A DNA stretch of 64,000 nucleotides from Planctomycetota bacterium (GTDB taxonomy: Bacteria; Planctomycetota; Phycisphaerae; UBA1845; PWPN01). Within the stretch, counting starts at the first letter, position 1. Each line of letters opens with the position of its first letter. The DNA lies in assembly GCA_022711465.1 (NCBI GenBank), contig JAKLEZ010000002.1, positions 186,001-250,000 on the forward strand, written 5' to 3'. The notes beneath the pieces are model-generated. The model did no database searches and was not told the DNA's origin. It worked only from the letters and a program-made list of their open reading frames with translations. Of the stretch, positions 16,968 to 25,520 are shown in pieces. Position numbers and translations under genes: made by a program.

Positions 16968-17091
16968 GGTGCACCTCGCGGCCGCTTCGGTCGTGCCGGC
17001 CTGCATCGCCGGGCAGCCGCGACGCCACTTCAGCGGAGGTGCCCGATGCGATCGGCCACGAAGTGTAGCGAAAGCCCCGGCCGAGGTACAG

Positions 17092-17331
17092 TCACAGATA
17101 CTTGGCGATGAATGTGGCCGCATCCCCGACCGTCTGGACGGCCAGGGCAGCGTCCTCCTCCATCTCGATGCTGAACTCCTCCTCGAAGGCGGCGACGAGT
17201 TCGATGCTCTGGGAGGACTCGGCTCCCAGATCGAAGATGAAGTTCGAGTTGTCATTGATTGTTCCGGCATCGACTCCCAGGACCCGTGCGGTCACGGCCT
17301 TGACGCGATCCAAGATCTCTTTCTGTGACAT
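17092..17331 (-). CDS. Acyl carrier protein
   Basis: A 79-residue acyl carrier protein. The phosphopantetheine attachment site is S39 in DLGAESSQSIEL, matching the usual DLGADSLDTVEL with Ser in place of the highly conserved Leu after the modified serine. The acidic helix AAFEEEFSIEMEEDAA that follows is standard. ATG at 17331 is preceded by GGGAGA. It lies only 23 bp after the ADP-forming acyl-CoA synthetase stop, so the two are almost surely co-transcribed. No fatty-acid synthesis genes (fabF, fabG, plsX) are adjacent, which suggests a specialised carrier rather than the housekeeping AcpP. Confidence 0.92.
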   Translation of the reverse strand: MSQKEILDRVKAVTARVLGVDAGTINDNSNFIFDLGAESSQSIELVAAFEEEFSIEMEEDAALAVQTVGDAATFIAKYL

Positions 17332-17354
17332 GCGTTGCTCTCCCAAGGGGTTGA

Positions 17355-19514
17355 CTACGATTGCAGCCTGATGCGTACATCCGCCACGTGGCAACCTTCG
17401 CCGGCCGGGTGGACGATCAGCGGATTGATGTCCAACTCGGCAATGCGCGGGAAGTCCTGGGCCAGTTGCGAGAGCCGCTTGAGGGCGTCCTCGATGGCCC
17501 CCACATCGCTGGGCTTCTCGCCCCTCAGGCCCCGGAGCACACCCGACGCCCGCAGGCTGTTGACCATGCTTCTGGCCGTGGCCTCACGGATGGGCACCAC
17601 GCGGAAAGTGACGTCTTTGAAGGCCTCGACGTAGATCCCGCCGAGGCCAAACATGATGACATGCCCGAAGACCGGATCGCGGTTGATGCCCAGAATCACC
17701 TCCTTGCCGGCCGGTATCATCTGCCGAACCAGAATGCCCTGGATGTCCTCGGCGGATACGTGCTTGAGGAGGTTCTCCCGCATCCGGATGTAGGCTTCGC
17801 GGAGCTGCTTGGCATCCTGGAGATCGAGAACGACACCCTTCATCTCGAACTTGTGGACAATCTTGGGGGATACGACCCGGAGCACGACCGGGTAGCCGAT
17901 CTTCTCGGCGACGGCGACGGCCTCGTCCGCGGTCTGGGTCAGCTTGTAGTCGACTAGTGGGAAGCCGTAGGCTTTGAGGACCTTCAGGGCATCCGCCTCG
18001 GTCAGATAGCCGTCCGGGGCCTTGGTGATGACCGCATCGGCCGTGGCCATGTCCATCCTGTATTCCTTGAAGCCGGTACGATCTCGATTGAGCCAATGGC
18101 GGAAGTGGACGGCCTTGGTCATCGCATCGGTTGCCCACTCGGGAAGGATGTAGTGCGGGATGAGGTGCTGCTGGAGGATGTGGATACCCTGGGCGACATC
18201 CTTGGCACCCATGAACGAGCAGGCCAGCGTCTTGCCGCTGGAACGGAATCGATCGTGCACTTCGCAGACCGCCTTGGCGATCGCGGTAATGTTGGTCATG
18301 GACTGCGGGGTGAGAATCACCAGCACCTGGTCGACGCCTTCGTCGTTGAAAACGGCTTCCATGGCCGCGACGTAGCGATCGTCGCGGGCGTCGCCGATGA
18401 CGTCGATCGGGTTCTTCATGTTGGCCGCGGCGGGAAGCGCCTTCTTCAGCTTGACCGCGGTTTCGGGTGAGAAACGGGCCATCTCGAGGCCCTGTTCGAT
18501 GGCCGCGTCGGTGGCCATGACGCCCGGCCCGCCGGCATTGGTCACGATGGCCAGACGCCTGCCGCGAGGCAGGGGCTGATAGGCCAGGAGCTGGGCGCTG
18601 TTGAAGAGCTCCTCGAGCGAGCTGGAGCGGATGATGCCGGCCTGCTCGAAGACCGCGTTGCAGACCACGTCGGAGGCGGCCAAAGCCCCGGTGTGCGACT
18701 GGGCGGCGGCGGCTCCGGCCGCCGTGCGCCCCCCCTTGATGGCCAGGACCGGCTTGGGATGATCACCTTCACTGGTGACCCGGCGGGCGACCTCGATGAG
18801 TTCCTTCCCCCGGCTCATCGATTCGAGGTACATGAGGATCACTGAGGTCCGCGGATCGGTGGCCAGGTACTCCAGCATATCCACCTCGTCGACATCGGCC
18901 TTGTTGCCCAGGCTGACGAATTTCGAGAAGCCGATGCCCTTGCCCTGAGCGTAGTCCAGCACCGCAGTGCAGAGCGCCCCGCTCTGGGAGAGAAAGCCGA
19001 TGTTGCCAGCCGCGGGCATCGCCCGAGCGAAGCTGGCGTTCAGCAGGACATGGGGCTCGGTGTTAATGACGCCCAAGCAGTTGGGGCCGATGAGTCGCAT
19101 CCCCGCCTCGGAGGCGATGGCCCGGACTCGTTTCTCACGCTCCACGCCGGTTGGGCCGATCTCTCGAAAACCGGCGGAGATGATGATCGCCGCTTTGATG
19201 CCTTTCTCGATGCACTGCTTGAGGGCTTGTTCGCAGACTGCCCCGGGAAAGACCAGGATGGCCAGGTCGACCGGGTCGGGGATGTCGAGCACGTAGTCGT
19301 AGGCTCGAACCCCCGCGATATGTCTCTTGCGCGGCGCGACCGGGTATACCACTCCCTGGAACTTCGCGGACAAGAGGTTCACGAAGATATCGTGGGGGAC
19401 TGTGCCCGGCGTGTTGGTGACGCCGAGAACGGCGATGGATTGGGGTTGAAAGATCGCATCCAGGCCGGCGATGGCCGTGGAACGCCCTGGGGTCTGAATG
19501 TGCTTCACCGTCAT
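17355..19514 (-). CDS. ADP-forming acetyl/acyl-CoA synthetase (fused alpha-beta)
   Basis: A 719-residue NDP-forming acyl-CoA synthetase that can convert acyl-CoA, ADP and phosphate to the free acid, ATP and CoA. Residues about 15-110 form the CoA-binding Rossmann domain (IAVLGVTNTPG), the next 350 the succinyl-CoA-ligase-like domains with phospho-histidine H274 in SHTGALAASD, and about 490-715 the ATP-grasp domain (VVLRVVSPKIVHK, and LDINPLIVH near the end). The alpha and beta parts are fused in one chain, as in many bacterial ACD enzymes. ATG at 19514 has a GGAAGAG-type ribosome site. In a fermenting host this would give ATP from acetyl-CoA; other acyl groups cannot be excluded. It sits between a response regulator and an acyl carrier protein. 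Confidence 0.92.
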   Translation of the reverse strand: MTVKHIQTPGRSTAIAGLDAIFQPQSIAVLGVTNTPGTVPHDIFVNLLSAKFQGVVYPVAPRKRHIAGVRAYDYVLDIPDPVDLAILVFPGAVCEQALKQCIEKGIKAAIIISAGFREIGPTGVEREKRVRAIASEAGMRLIGPNCLGVINTEPHVLLNASFARAMPAAGNIGFLSQSGALCTAVLDYAQGKGIGFSKFVSLGNKADVDEVDMLEYLATDPRTSVILMYLESMSRGKELIEVARRVTSEGDHPKPVLAIKGGRTAAGAAAAQSHTGALAASDVVCNAVFEQAGIIRSSSLEELFNSAQLLAYQPLPRGRRLAIVTNAGGPGVMATDAAIEQGLEMARFSPETAVKLKKALPAAANMKNPIDVIGDARDDRYVAAMEAVFNDEGVDQVLVILTPQSMTNITAIAKAVCEVHDRFRSSGKTLACSFMGAKDVAQGIHILQQHLIPHYILPEWATDAMTKAVHFRHWLNRDRTGFKEYRMDMATADAVITKAPDGYLTEADALKVLKAYGFPLVDYKLTQTADEAVAVAEKIGYPVVLRVVSPKIVHKFEMKGVVLDLQDAKQLREAYIRMRENLLKHVSAEDIQGILVRQMIPAGKEVILGINRDPVFGHVIMFGLGGIYVEAFKDVTFRVVPIREATARSMVNSLRASGVLRGLRGEKPSDVGAIEDALKRLSQLAQDFPRIAELDINPLIVHPAGEGCHVADVRIRLQS

Positions 19515-19594
19515 GGCCTCTCTTCCGGTCGAAATGACATTCCGAGCGGCGTGCCCGGAATAACGCCGGAAGCGTAACCTATATGGCGGGAAAT

Positions 19595-19960
19595 TCAACA
19601 GGCAGCCAGGGCGTCATTGACCGCGGAAACGATCGTCTCCAATCGGAAAGGCTTTTCCACCAGCCGGAAGACCGGCGCGGTGATGCCGGACTTGCTGATC
19701 TCGTCCGCGCTGTAGCCGGTGATCATGATCGTGCGCATGCCGGGATGCATGCTCTGAAGCTCCTGGGCGATCTCGGTTCCCCGGCGATCCTCGGCCAGAA
19801 GCCAGTCAATGATCAGGACGTCGGGTGCAAAATCCCGGGCGATCTCGCGAGCGGCCGAGCCGGTCGCCGCCGTCTTGACGATACAACCCTCGATCTCGAG
19901 GATCTGGGATAGGTACTTGCGGTACATCTCCTCGTCATCGACGATCAGTACTCTGGTCAT
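19595..19960 (-). CDS. Single-domain response regulator
   Basis: A 121-residue receiver domain with acidic pair D8/D9, phospho-acceptor D52 (IIDWLLAED), T81 and K103 (VEKPF). No output domain. ATG at 19960 is preferred because AGGTGG lies eight bases upstream; a GTG at 19972 is an alternative. It is 80 bp upstream of the acyl-CoA synthetase and may share its promoter. Its partner kinase is not in the neighbourhood, though the kinases of the hydrogenase operon are about 15 kb away. Confidence 0.88.
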   Translation of the reverse strand: MTRVLIVDDEEMYRKYLSQILEIEGCIVKTAATGSAAREIARDFAPDVLIIDWLLAEDRRGTEIAQELQSMHPGMRTIMITGYSADEISKSGITAPVFRLVEKPFRLETIVSAVNDALAAC

Positions 19961-20065
19961 GCCCTGCACCACCTTCCCACCGTCGTCAGCGCAGCGCGTC
20001 GTGGAACCGAGGTGAATGGGAGTTTCGGCAACCCATTATGGCGCCCGAATGCCCGAATGGCAACT

Positions 20066-20827
20066 TCAGGGCAAGGAAACGCCCGGGGCTCGCGGCTCCC
20101 GGGCCTGACCTTCGATCGCCAGACGGGCGAAGCTAGCGTGGTGCCCGAAGGAGCCCAGGGCGATCGTCCCCCAGGGGTAGCTGCGGTCCTGCCCCTCCAA
20201 GGTCGGTTTCGGCGGGGCAGAGTTAGGCTCGGCGTCCACATAGACCTTGATCGTGCCCGAGTCCACGTCGCGGAGAATATCGACGCGGTGCCAGGCGCGG
20301 TCGGTGATCGTCGGCGGACGGGCCGCGGTGGTCGAAAGCAGCGCCTTGCGGCTCGGGCCATCCACCCGCACCAGAGTGTTGCGAAAATCGCCGGAATCTG
20401 CCGACAAGTCCAGGTAGTAGTAGTGGCCGGGATCCTGGCGGCCAAAAAGGATGCAGACGTCGCGGCCCTCGACGGTGAGCTCACGGTCGATCCGCACCCG
20501 GCAGGAAAGACTGAACGAGCGAAACTCGTACCTGCCGTAGACCGCGTATTCCCAGGGGCGGATCCCAGCTCCCGGCCGTGTTCCTTCCGGCGGAATCGCC
20601 ATCTGTAGAAAACGGCGGTCCCCTTCGTAGGCAATTCTCCAAAGCGATGGCGTACGGAATCTCCAGGCTGAACTGGGCGCGTCGAACTCGAAGTCGTCCG
20701 CCAGGGTGACGTCAAACCAGTCGGGTACGGGCGACTTCCGCGGCGGGTTGGTCTGGCAACCGGGCAGGAAGGCCAGAAAGAGCAAGAGGGTCAACGCGCC
20801 CGCTGTCTGCGAGAGTTGTCTGCTCAT
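20066..20827 (-). CDS. Lipoprotein with LamG/concanavalin-like domain
   Basis: A 253-residue exported lipoprotein. The signal peptide ends in a lipobox FLPGC with the lipidated C24. The mature part is a jelly-roll-like sequence (DDFEFDAPSSAWRF, YYYLDLSADSGDF, WHRVDILRD, IKVYVDAEP, GTIALGSFG) resembling the 3-keto-disaccharide hydrolase (DUF1080) or LamG families, which bind or cleave sugars. No catalytic residues could be assigned. It is the last gene on the EPS side, 51 bp after the AMP-ligase stop, so it may act on or hold the glycan at the cell surface. ATG at 20827. Confidence 0.75.
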   Translation of the reverse strand: MSRQLSQTAGALTLLLFLAFLPGCQTNPPRKSPVPDWFDVTLADDFEFDAPSSAWRFRTPSLWRIAYEGDRRFLQMAIPPEGTRPGAGIRPWEYAVYGRYEFRSFSLSCRVRIDRELTVEGRDVCILFGRQDPGHYYYLDLSADSGDFRNTLVRVDGPSRKALLSTTAARPPTITDRAWHRVDILRDVDSGTIKVYVDAEPNSAPPKPTLEGQDRSYPWGTIALGSFGHHASFARLAIEGQAREPRAPGVSLP

Positions 20828-20878
20828 GGCGACCGCGATTGTACCACGGAATGAGGGACAGGAGCGAGCGCGGGTGAG

Positions 20879-22252
20879 TTATCGCACCTGCGAGACGACA
20901 CAGGCGTGCTTGCCGGAGGCAGTGGGCGGGATCCGATCTCGGCGTTGAATGATGATGGTAACGCCTTCGCCCATTCGACGGCGGAGGCTCTGTTCAACGT
21001 CCCGCTCCACCAGGGACGTGAACCGATGGTCGGCCACGACCTCGATCTCGAGCCGGTCGATCGATGGCTGGAGTACGCGGAACTGAGCGAGTCCCTCGGC
21101 CTCGCGTAGCACATAGATCAGAGACAAGGCGTGCATGTGCTTGAGTTGCCCGTGTTCGCGGCAGACGATCTGGTCCGTGAGCCGGCCGCGGATTTCCGCC
21201 AGGGAGGTGAGGTTCCGCCCGCACCGGCAGGGCAGGGCGGTTTTCGGCGGTTGGCGGGCCAGATCACCGATCGCGTAACGAATCAGCGGCATGGCCAGGG
21301 CTTCGAGGTGGGTGAGGGTGATTCTGCCTGCCTCTCCGGCGGCGACCGGCTGGCCGTTGTCGTCGAGCAGTTCCACGATCAGGTTTTCATCGGCGGCGTG
21401 CAGATGGCCGGCCCGGCAACTCATCGCGGTGAAGCCGCCGTCCCGGCTGCCGTATTCGACGGCCACGGGCGCGCCGAAGACCGATTCGATGGCTTGCCGA
21501 TCCTGGTCGAGCAGCACTTCGCCGGTCGCGAAGACGGCTCGAGGTCTGGCGAGCCCCGACGAGGTCAGCGGTTGGCCGTTTTCCTGAGCGTGCCGGGCGA
21601 GCAGAGCGAGACTGCTTGCGTAACCGTAGATGCAGACCGGCCGGCGGTCACGGATGGTCGTGAGATAGGCGCTCATTGTCTCGGCCGTCATGTCAAACGC
21701 ATTGAGGATAGATTGATTGAGCAGGGCATCGCGGCATCGGCGGACCCGGTCGTTGGTTTTCAGCTCGGTGGGAGCTCCCCAGAGGAGGATTTCGCGGTCG
21801 CCCGGTGCGACTCCCCACCAGGATCGAGCTCGGAGCCGGGCGGCGGTGTCGGCAGCGTTACGGAAACGGTCGACGTGGAATCGGAGTGGTTCTCCGCTCG
21901 ATCCTCCGGTGTTGTAGAGCAGCGGTCCGCCTGGACAACCTGACCAGGTCATCTCGTGAAGGTGCTCCCGGATTTCCGCTCGGGCCAGCACGGGCAGGCA
22001 GCGGAGGTCGTCGGGTCCGAGGTGGGGGTCAGCCGGATCCAGGCCGGCGTCGCGGAACCGTCGGGCGTAGAACGGGCAGTGCTGGGCTGCTGAGCGGAGG
22101 ATTCGCCGCAGCTTGCGAGCTTGCAGATCGCGGCGCCGCTCGGTTGACCATCGTTCGCTCCGGCACAGATCGTCGAAGCGTCGCATCGTGTCTCGCCCGA
22201 CCAACCGCTCAGTAAGCGGCCAGAAGAGGTGGCCTGCCAGCCAGGGGTTCAT
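20879..22252 (-). CDS. PaaK/CapK-like AMP-dependent ligase of the EPS locus
   Basis: A 457-residue adenylate-forming enzyme related to phenylacetate-CoA ligase and CapK. Visible motifs are the phosphate loop YNTGGSSGEPL, the adenine-side YGSRDGG region, and TLTHLEALAMPLIRYAIGD. A CRCGRN zinc-type pair follows, as in CapK-like proteins. Such ligases are frequent in capsule and exosortase-linked EPS clusters and presumably activate an organic acid for transfer to sugar; the acid is unknown. ATG at 22252 overlaps the stop of the upstream glycosyltransferase in an ATGA pair, so the two are translationally coupled. Confidence 0.85.
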   Translation of the reverse strand: MNPWLAGHLFWPLTERLVGRDTMRRFDDLCRSERWSTERRRDLQARKLRRILRSAAQHCPFYARRFRDAGLDPADPHLGPDDLRCLPVLARAEIREHLHEMTWSGCPGGPLLYNTGGSSGEPLRFHVDRFRNAADTAARLRARSWWGVAPGDREILLWGAPTELKTNDRVRRCRDALLNQSILNAFDMTAETMSAYLTTIRDRRPVCIYGYASSLALLARHAQENGQPLTSSGLARPRAVFATGEVLLDQDRQAIESVFGAPVAVEYGSRDGGFTAMSCRAGHLHAADENLIVELLDDNGQPVAAGEAGRITLTHLEALAMPLIRYAIGDLARQPPKTALPCRCGRNLTSLAEIRGRLTDQIVCREHGQLKHMHALSLIYVLREAEGLAQFRVLQPSIDRLEIEVVADHRFTSLVERDVEQSLRRRMGEGVTIIIQRRDRIPPTASGKHACVVSQVR

Positions 22253-23529
22253 GCGGGCACCTCCGCGGCGGATGCCCCGCGGCCAGGCGGAGGAACCGTC
22301 TCCACGCCCCGGCCGGTAGCGGCCACGGATGACGGAGGATTCGCGAGGATCCGCTCGAATACCGCCAGAACTTCCTCGGCGACGCGATCATGGGTCCGGC
22401 GCCTGCCGTGGGCCGCGATGACCGCCCGGTTCCACTCCTTGGACAGGGCGTTGATCATCGCCGTCCGGAGTGCGTTCAGGTCGTCGCCCGATACCAGAGT
22501 TCCCATCTCTTCCGAGCGGATCTGCTCGCGATTGCCGCCGACATCGGTCGCAACAACGGGCGTACCGGCGGCCAGGGCCTCGCTGATGGCGTTGCTCCAG
22601 CCTTCGCTCCGCGAGGCGTTGACGAACAGGTCGGCCGCGTTGTACATCAGGTTCAACTGCGTGCCGGACACCGGGCCGGTAAACTGAATGGAGGGGGCGT
22701 TGCCCTGGGGCGCGTTGATGCGGGCGATGGCTCTCTCCAGCCGGGCTTGGAATCGCGGTTCGCCGCGACGGCTGCCCGCCAGGACAAGTCGAACGTCGCC
22801 CATGGCCCTCCGCACGCCCGGCAGGACGTCGACGAGCTGGTCGAAGCCTTTCACACGCTGCAAATGGCCGACGGCCAGTACATATCGTGCCCTTGCGTCC
22901 CATCCCAGCCTTGACTTGGCGTCCGCTTGGCCCGTGGAATGGAAGATCGTTTCATCGATCCCGTTGGGGATGATATTCACCGACAGGTCCGATCCGCCGA
23001 TCCTGTGTACCCAGGCGGCCAAGCTCGCGCTGACCGCGATGAGGGCGTCAACACCCCGGAGCATGGCCCCGATCTGCATTCGCCGGATCGCCCTGCGTGA
23101 CAGGGAGACGATCTTGCCTCTGACGGTGACCGCGACAGGAAGTCCCAAGCGTCGGCCGGCGAGCCAGGCACCCACACCATCGGGATACTCGAAGTGAGCG
23201 TCGATCAGATCGAAGTCATGCCCGCTTCGCTGCCGCTCGACGACGATGGCTCGCTCCAGGGTCCGTGCGTAGGCCAGGCCATCGCAGGCCCAGCTGAGCC
23301 CCGGCACGCTGATCATCCGAGGGTATGTCACCGGCAGCTGACCTGTCTGGTCGGGGAAGCAGCGGCGGGCTCGCAGGCCTGGGCACCACAGTTGAGGCGC
23401 GACAACCCGCACGTCGACTCCCGCACATCGGGCCACGGCCAACGCTCGTCGCTGGACGAAGATGCCCTGGTCGGGTTCGGCCGGTGTCGGATAGCACATT
23501 GTCGTCGTCACGAGACGCATGGGAACCAT
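22249..23529 (-). CDS. Glycosyltransferase family 4
   Basis: A 426-residue GT-B fold retaining glycosyltransferase. The N-terminal half has the start VTTTMCYPTPAEPDQGIFV common in EPS GT4 enzymes; the C-terminal half has VGHLQRVKGFD and the catalytic EX7E-type segment SRSEGWSNAISEALAAG followed by TPVVATDVGGNRE. The hinge NIIPNGID is typical. It adds a sugar to the growing lipid-linked glycan; donor and acceptor cannot be read. ATG at 23529 or 23520 (three codons apart). A 71-bp gap separates it from the asparagine synthetase, and it overlaps the AMP-ligase by 4 bp. Confidence 0.9.
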   Translation of the reverse strand: MVPMRLVTTTMCYPTPAEPDQGIFVQRRALAVARCAGVDVRVVAPQLWCPGLRARRCFPDQTGQLPVTYPRMISVPGLSWACDGLAYARTLERAIVVERQRSGHDFDLIDAHFEYPDGVGAWLAGRRLGLPVAVTVRGKIVSLSRRAIRRMQIGAMLRGVDALIAVSASLAAWVHRIGGSDLSVNIIPNGIDETIFHSTGQADAKSRLGWDARARYVLAVGHLQRVKGFDQLVDVLPGVRRAMGDVRLVLAGSRRGEPRFQARLERAIARINAPQGNAPSIQFTGPVSGTQLNLMYNAADLFVNASRSEGWSNAISEALAAGTPVVATDVGGNREQIRSEEMGTLVSGDDLNALRTAMINALSKEWNRAVIAAHGRRRTHDRVAEEVLAVFERILANPPSSVAATGRGVETVPPPGRGASAAEVPA

Positions 23530-23600
23530 CGATTCACAAAACGTCGAAACAGAGCCGCCAGCTCCCTATTTGGTGGTTAAAGGATCGTGCATCACCCCAC

Positions 23601-25520
23601 TCAGGCCTCGACTTTCGCCTCCTCTCGAGTGTACGCTCTGGCCCACAGTTCCAGGTTGAGAATGGCCCACAGGGCTCTTCCGTTCGCTCGGATGCCGCGA
23701 TCATGGTTGCGGAGCAGGCGGCTGACGGCCTTGGCCTCGAGCCACTCGCGAGAGCGGCTGTCAAGCCCGGTAAGCAGGTCGTGGGCCATGGCTCGCAACG
23801 GGCCTCGGAACCACTTGTCCGTCGGGACGTCGAAACCGTGCTTGGGCCGGTCGGCGACGGCGTTGCCCAGCCAGCGGGAACAGGTGTCGCGGAGAATCAC
23901 CTTCCCGCGACCGCCGGCCAGCTTCAGGCTGATCGGCAGTCTTGCCGCCAGTTCCACGAGTCGGTGGTCGAGCAGCGGAGCGCGGACCTCAAGTCCGACG
24001 GCCATGCTCGTCCGGTCAACCTTGGTCAGAATCTCGTCGGCCATGAAGGTCTTCAGATCGACGTAGAGGAAACGGTTCAGCAGCTGTTTCGCCGGGCACC
24101 GGTGAAACAGCTCTCGTCCCCGAAGAAAGGGATCGTGGTTGTTCGCCAGGCCGCGGATTTCCGGCCGGAGGATCAGCTCCGGCAGGACGCCGCCCATCAG
24201 AGCCGCGCTTCGCAGGTGGGCGGTGGCGTTATCGCCCGCGAGGTTCTGCAGGGTCCGTCTGGCCCGCAAGGGGCGGGGCAGCCAGTCGACCTGGGGATAC
24301 AGCCATCCCGCCCAGCCCGCGGCTGAACGTCGTAGCCACGCCGGAGCCCGAGCCCGCAAAGCGGACTCGGCCATGTCGAAGCGATAACGCCGGTAGCCGG
24401 CCAGCAGTTCGTCGCCGCCGTCCCCGGCCAGGGCAACTTTGACTCGTTCCCGGGCGATCCTCGAGAGGTAGAGCGTCGCCACCGCCGAAGGGTCGGCGAA
24501 CGGTTCGTCAAAATGGCGGACCAGCGTCTCGGCGGCCCACGCCGCGTCAGGTCGCACCATGACCTCGCGGTGATCGGTGCCCAACGCTTCGGCCACCTGG
24601 CGGGCCCATGCCCGCTCGTCATGGTCCTCTTCGTGGAATCCGACCGTGTGCGTCAGAACCGCGCCGCCGGCTTGGCGGCACATGGTCGCGGTCACTGATG
24701 CCGAATCGACGCCCCCGCTCAGGAACGCACCGACCGGCACATCGGCGACGAGGCGCATTCGGACCGCGTCCTCCAGTAGATCCGCGAACTGATCGGTCCA
24801 CCGCCGGCTCTCTTCGCCCGTGGTTGGCTCCGGAGGTTCCTCGCCGAAGGGGATATCCCACCATCGGCGCAAGGCGACGCCCGAGGCGCGGCACACCGCC
24901 ATGTGCCCCGGCTCCAGCTTGCGAATGCCCTTGAAGACCGTTCGAGGCGCCGGCACGTGACCGAACGCCAGGAAGTCGATCATCGCGGCGGGGTCAATGT
25001 CTCGCGGCACGTCGCCGTCAGCCAGCACCGCCTTGAGTTCCGATCCGAATGCGACTCGCTCGCCGTCGGCGGACCAGTAGAGCGGCTTGATGCCCAGACG
25101 GTCGCGAGCCAGGACCATTTTCTGTTGGCGGGTGTCCCACAGGGCAATCGCGAACATGCCATGGAGGTGCTCGACGAAGGACTCGCCGAAATCCTCGTAG
25201 AGGTGCACGAGAACCTCGGTATCGCAGCGGGTCTTGAACTCGTGTCCGCGAGACTGGAGCATGTCGGAAAGCGGCCGGTAGTTGTAGATCTCGCCGTTGA
25301 ACACCACCCAGACAGTACCGTCTTCGTTGGGCAGCGGCTGGCGGCCGTTCTCCAGATCGATGATGCTCAGACGTGAATGGCCCAGGCTGACGAAGCCGTC
25401 GCAGAAGAGTCCGCGGTCGTCGGGGCCGCGGTGACGCAGGGTGCCGGCCATCCGTGCCCCGGCATCGTGCCGCTCGGGTGGCAGTCCGCCGAAGTGTACC
25501 ATGCCCGCTATCCCGCACAC
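23601..25520 (-). CDS. asnB: Asparagine synthetase-type amidotransferase (glutamine-hydrolysing), EPS-associated
   Basis: A 639-residue class II glutamine amidotransferase. C2 after the initiator is the glutaminase nucleophile (MCGIAGMVHF), with RHRGPDD near residue 30 and FNGEIYNYR near 74. The synthetase half has the ATP pyrophosphatase loop SGGVDSASV and GDGGDELLAGYRRYR. The protein closely resembles the amidotransferases linked to exosortase/PEP-CTERM EPS clusters, which are thought to amidate a glycan component rather than make free asparagine; that role is inferred from context. The start is GTG at 25520, fixed by the need for Cys at position 2. It overlaps the upstream glycosyltransferase by 13 bp. 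Confidence 0.93.
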   Translation of the reverse strand: MCGIAGMVHFGGLPPERHDAGARMAGTLRHRGPDDRGLFCDGFVSLGHSRLSIIDLENGRQPLPNEDGTVWVVFNGEIYNYRPLSDMLQSRGHEFKTRCDTEVLVHLYEDFGESFVEHLHGMFAIALWDTRQQKMVLARDRLGIKPLYWSADGERVAFGSELKAVLADGDVPRDIDPAAMIDFLAFGHVPAPRTVFKGIRKLEPGHMAVCRASGVALRRWWDIPFGEEPPEPTTGEESRRWTDQFADLLEDAVRMRLVADVPVGAFLSGGVDSASVTATMCRQAGGAVLTHTVGFHEEDHDERAWARQVAEALGTDHREVMVRPDAAWAAETLVRHFDEPFADPSAVATLYLSRIARERVKVALAGDGGDELLAGYRRYRFDMAESALRARAPAWLRRSAAGWAGWLYPQVDWLPRPLRARRTLQNLAGDNATAHLRSAALMGGVLPELILRPEIRGLANNHDPFLRGRELFHRCPAKQLLNRFLYVDLKTFMADEILTKVDRTSMAVGLEVRAPLLDHRLVELAARLPISLKLAGGRGKVILRDTCSRWLGNAVADRPKHGFDVPTDKWFRGPLRAMAHDLLTGLDSRSREWLEAKAVSRLLRNHDRGIRANGRALWAILNLELWARAYTREEAKVEA

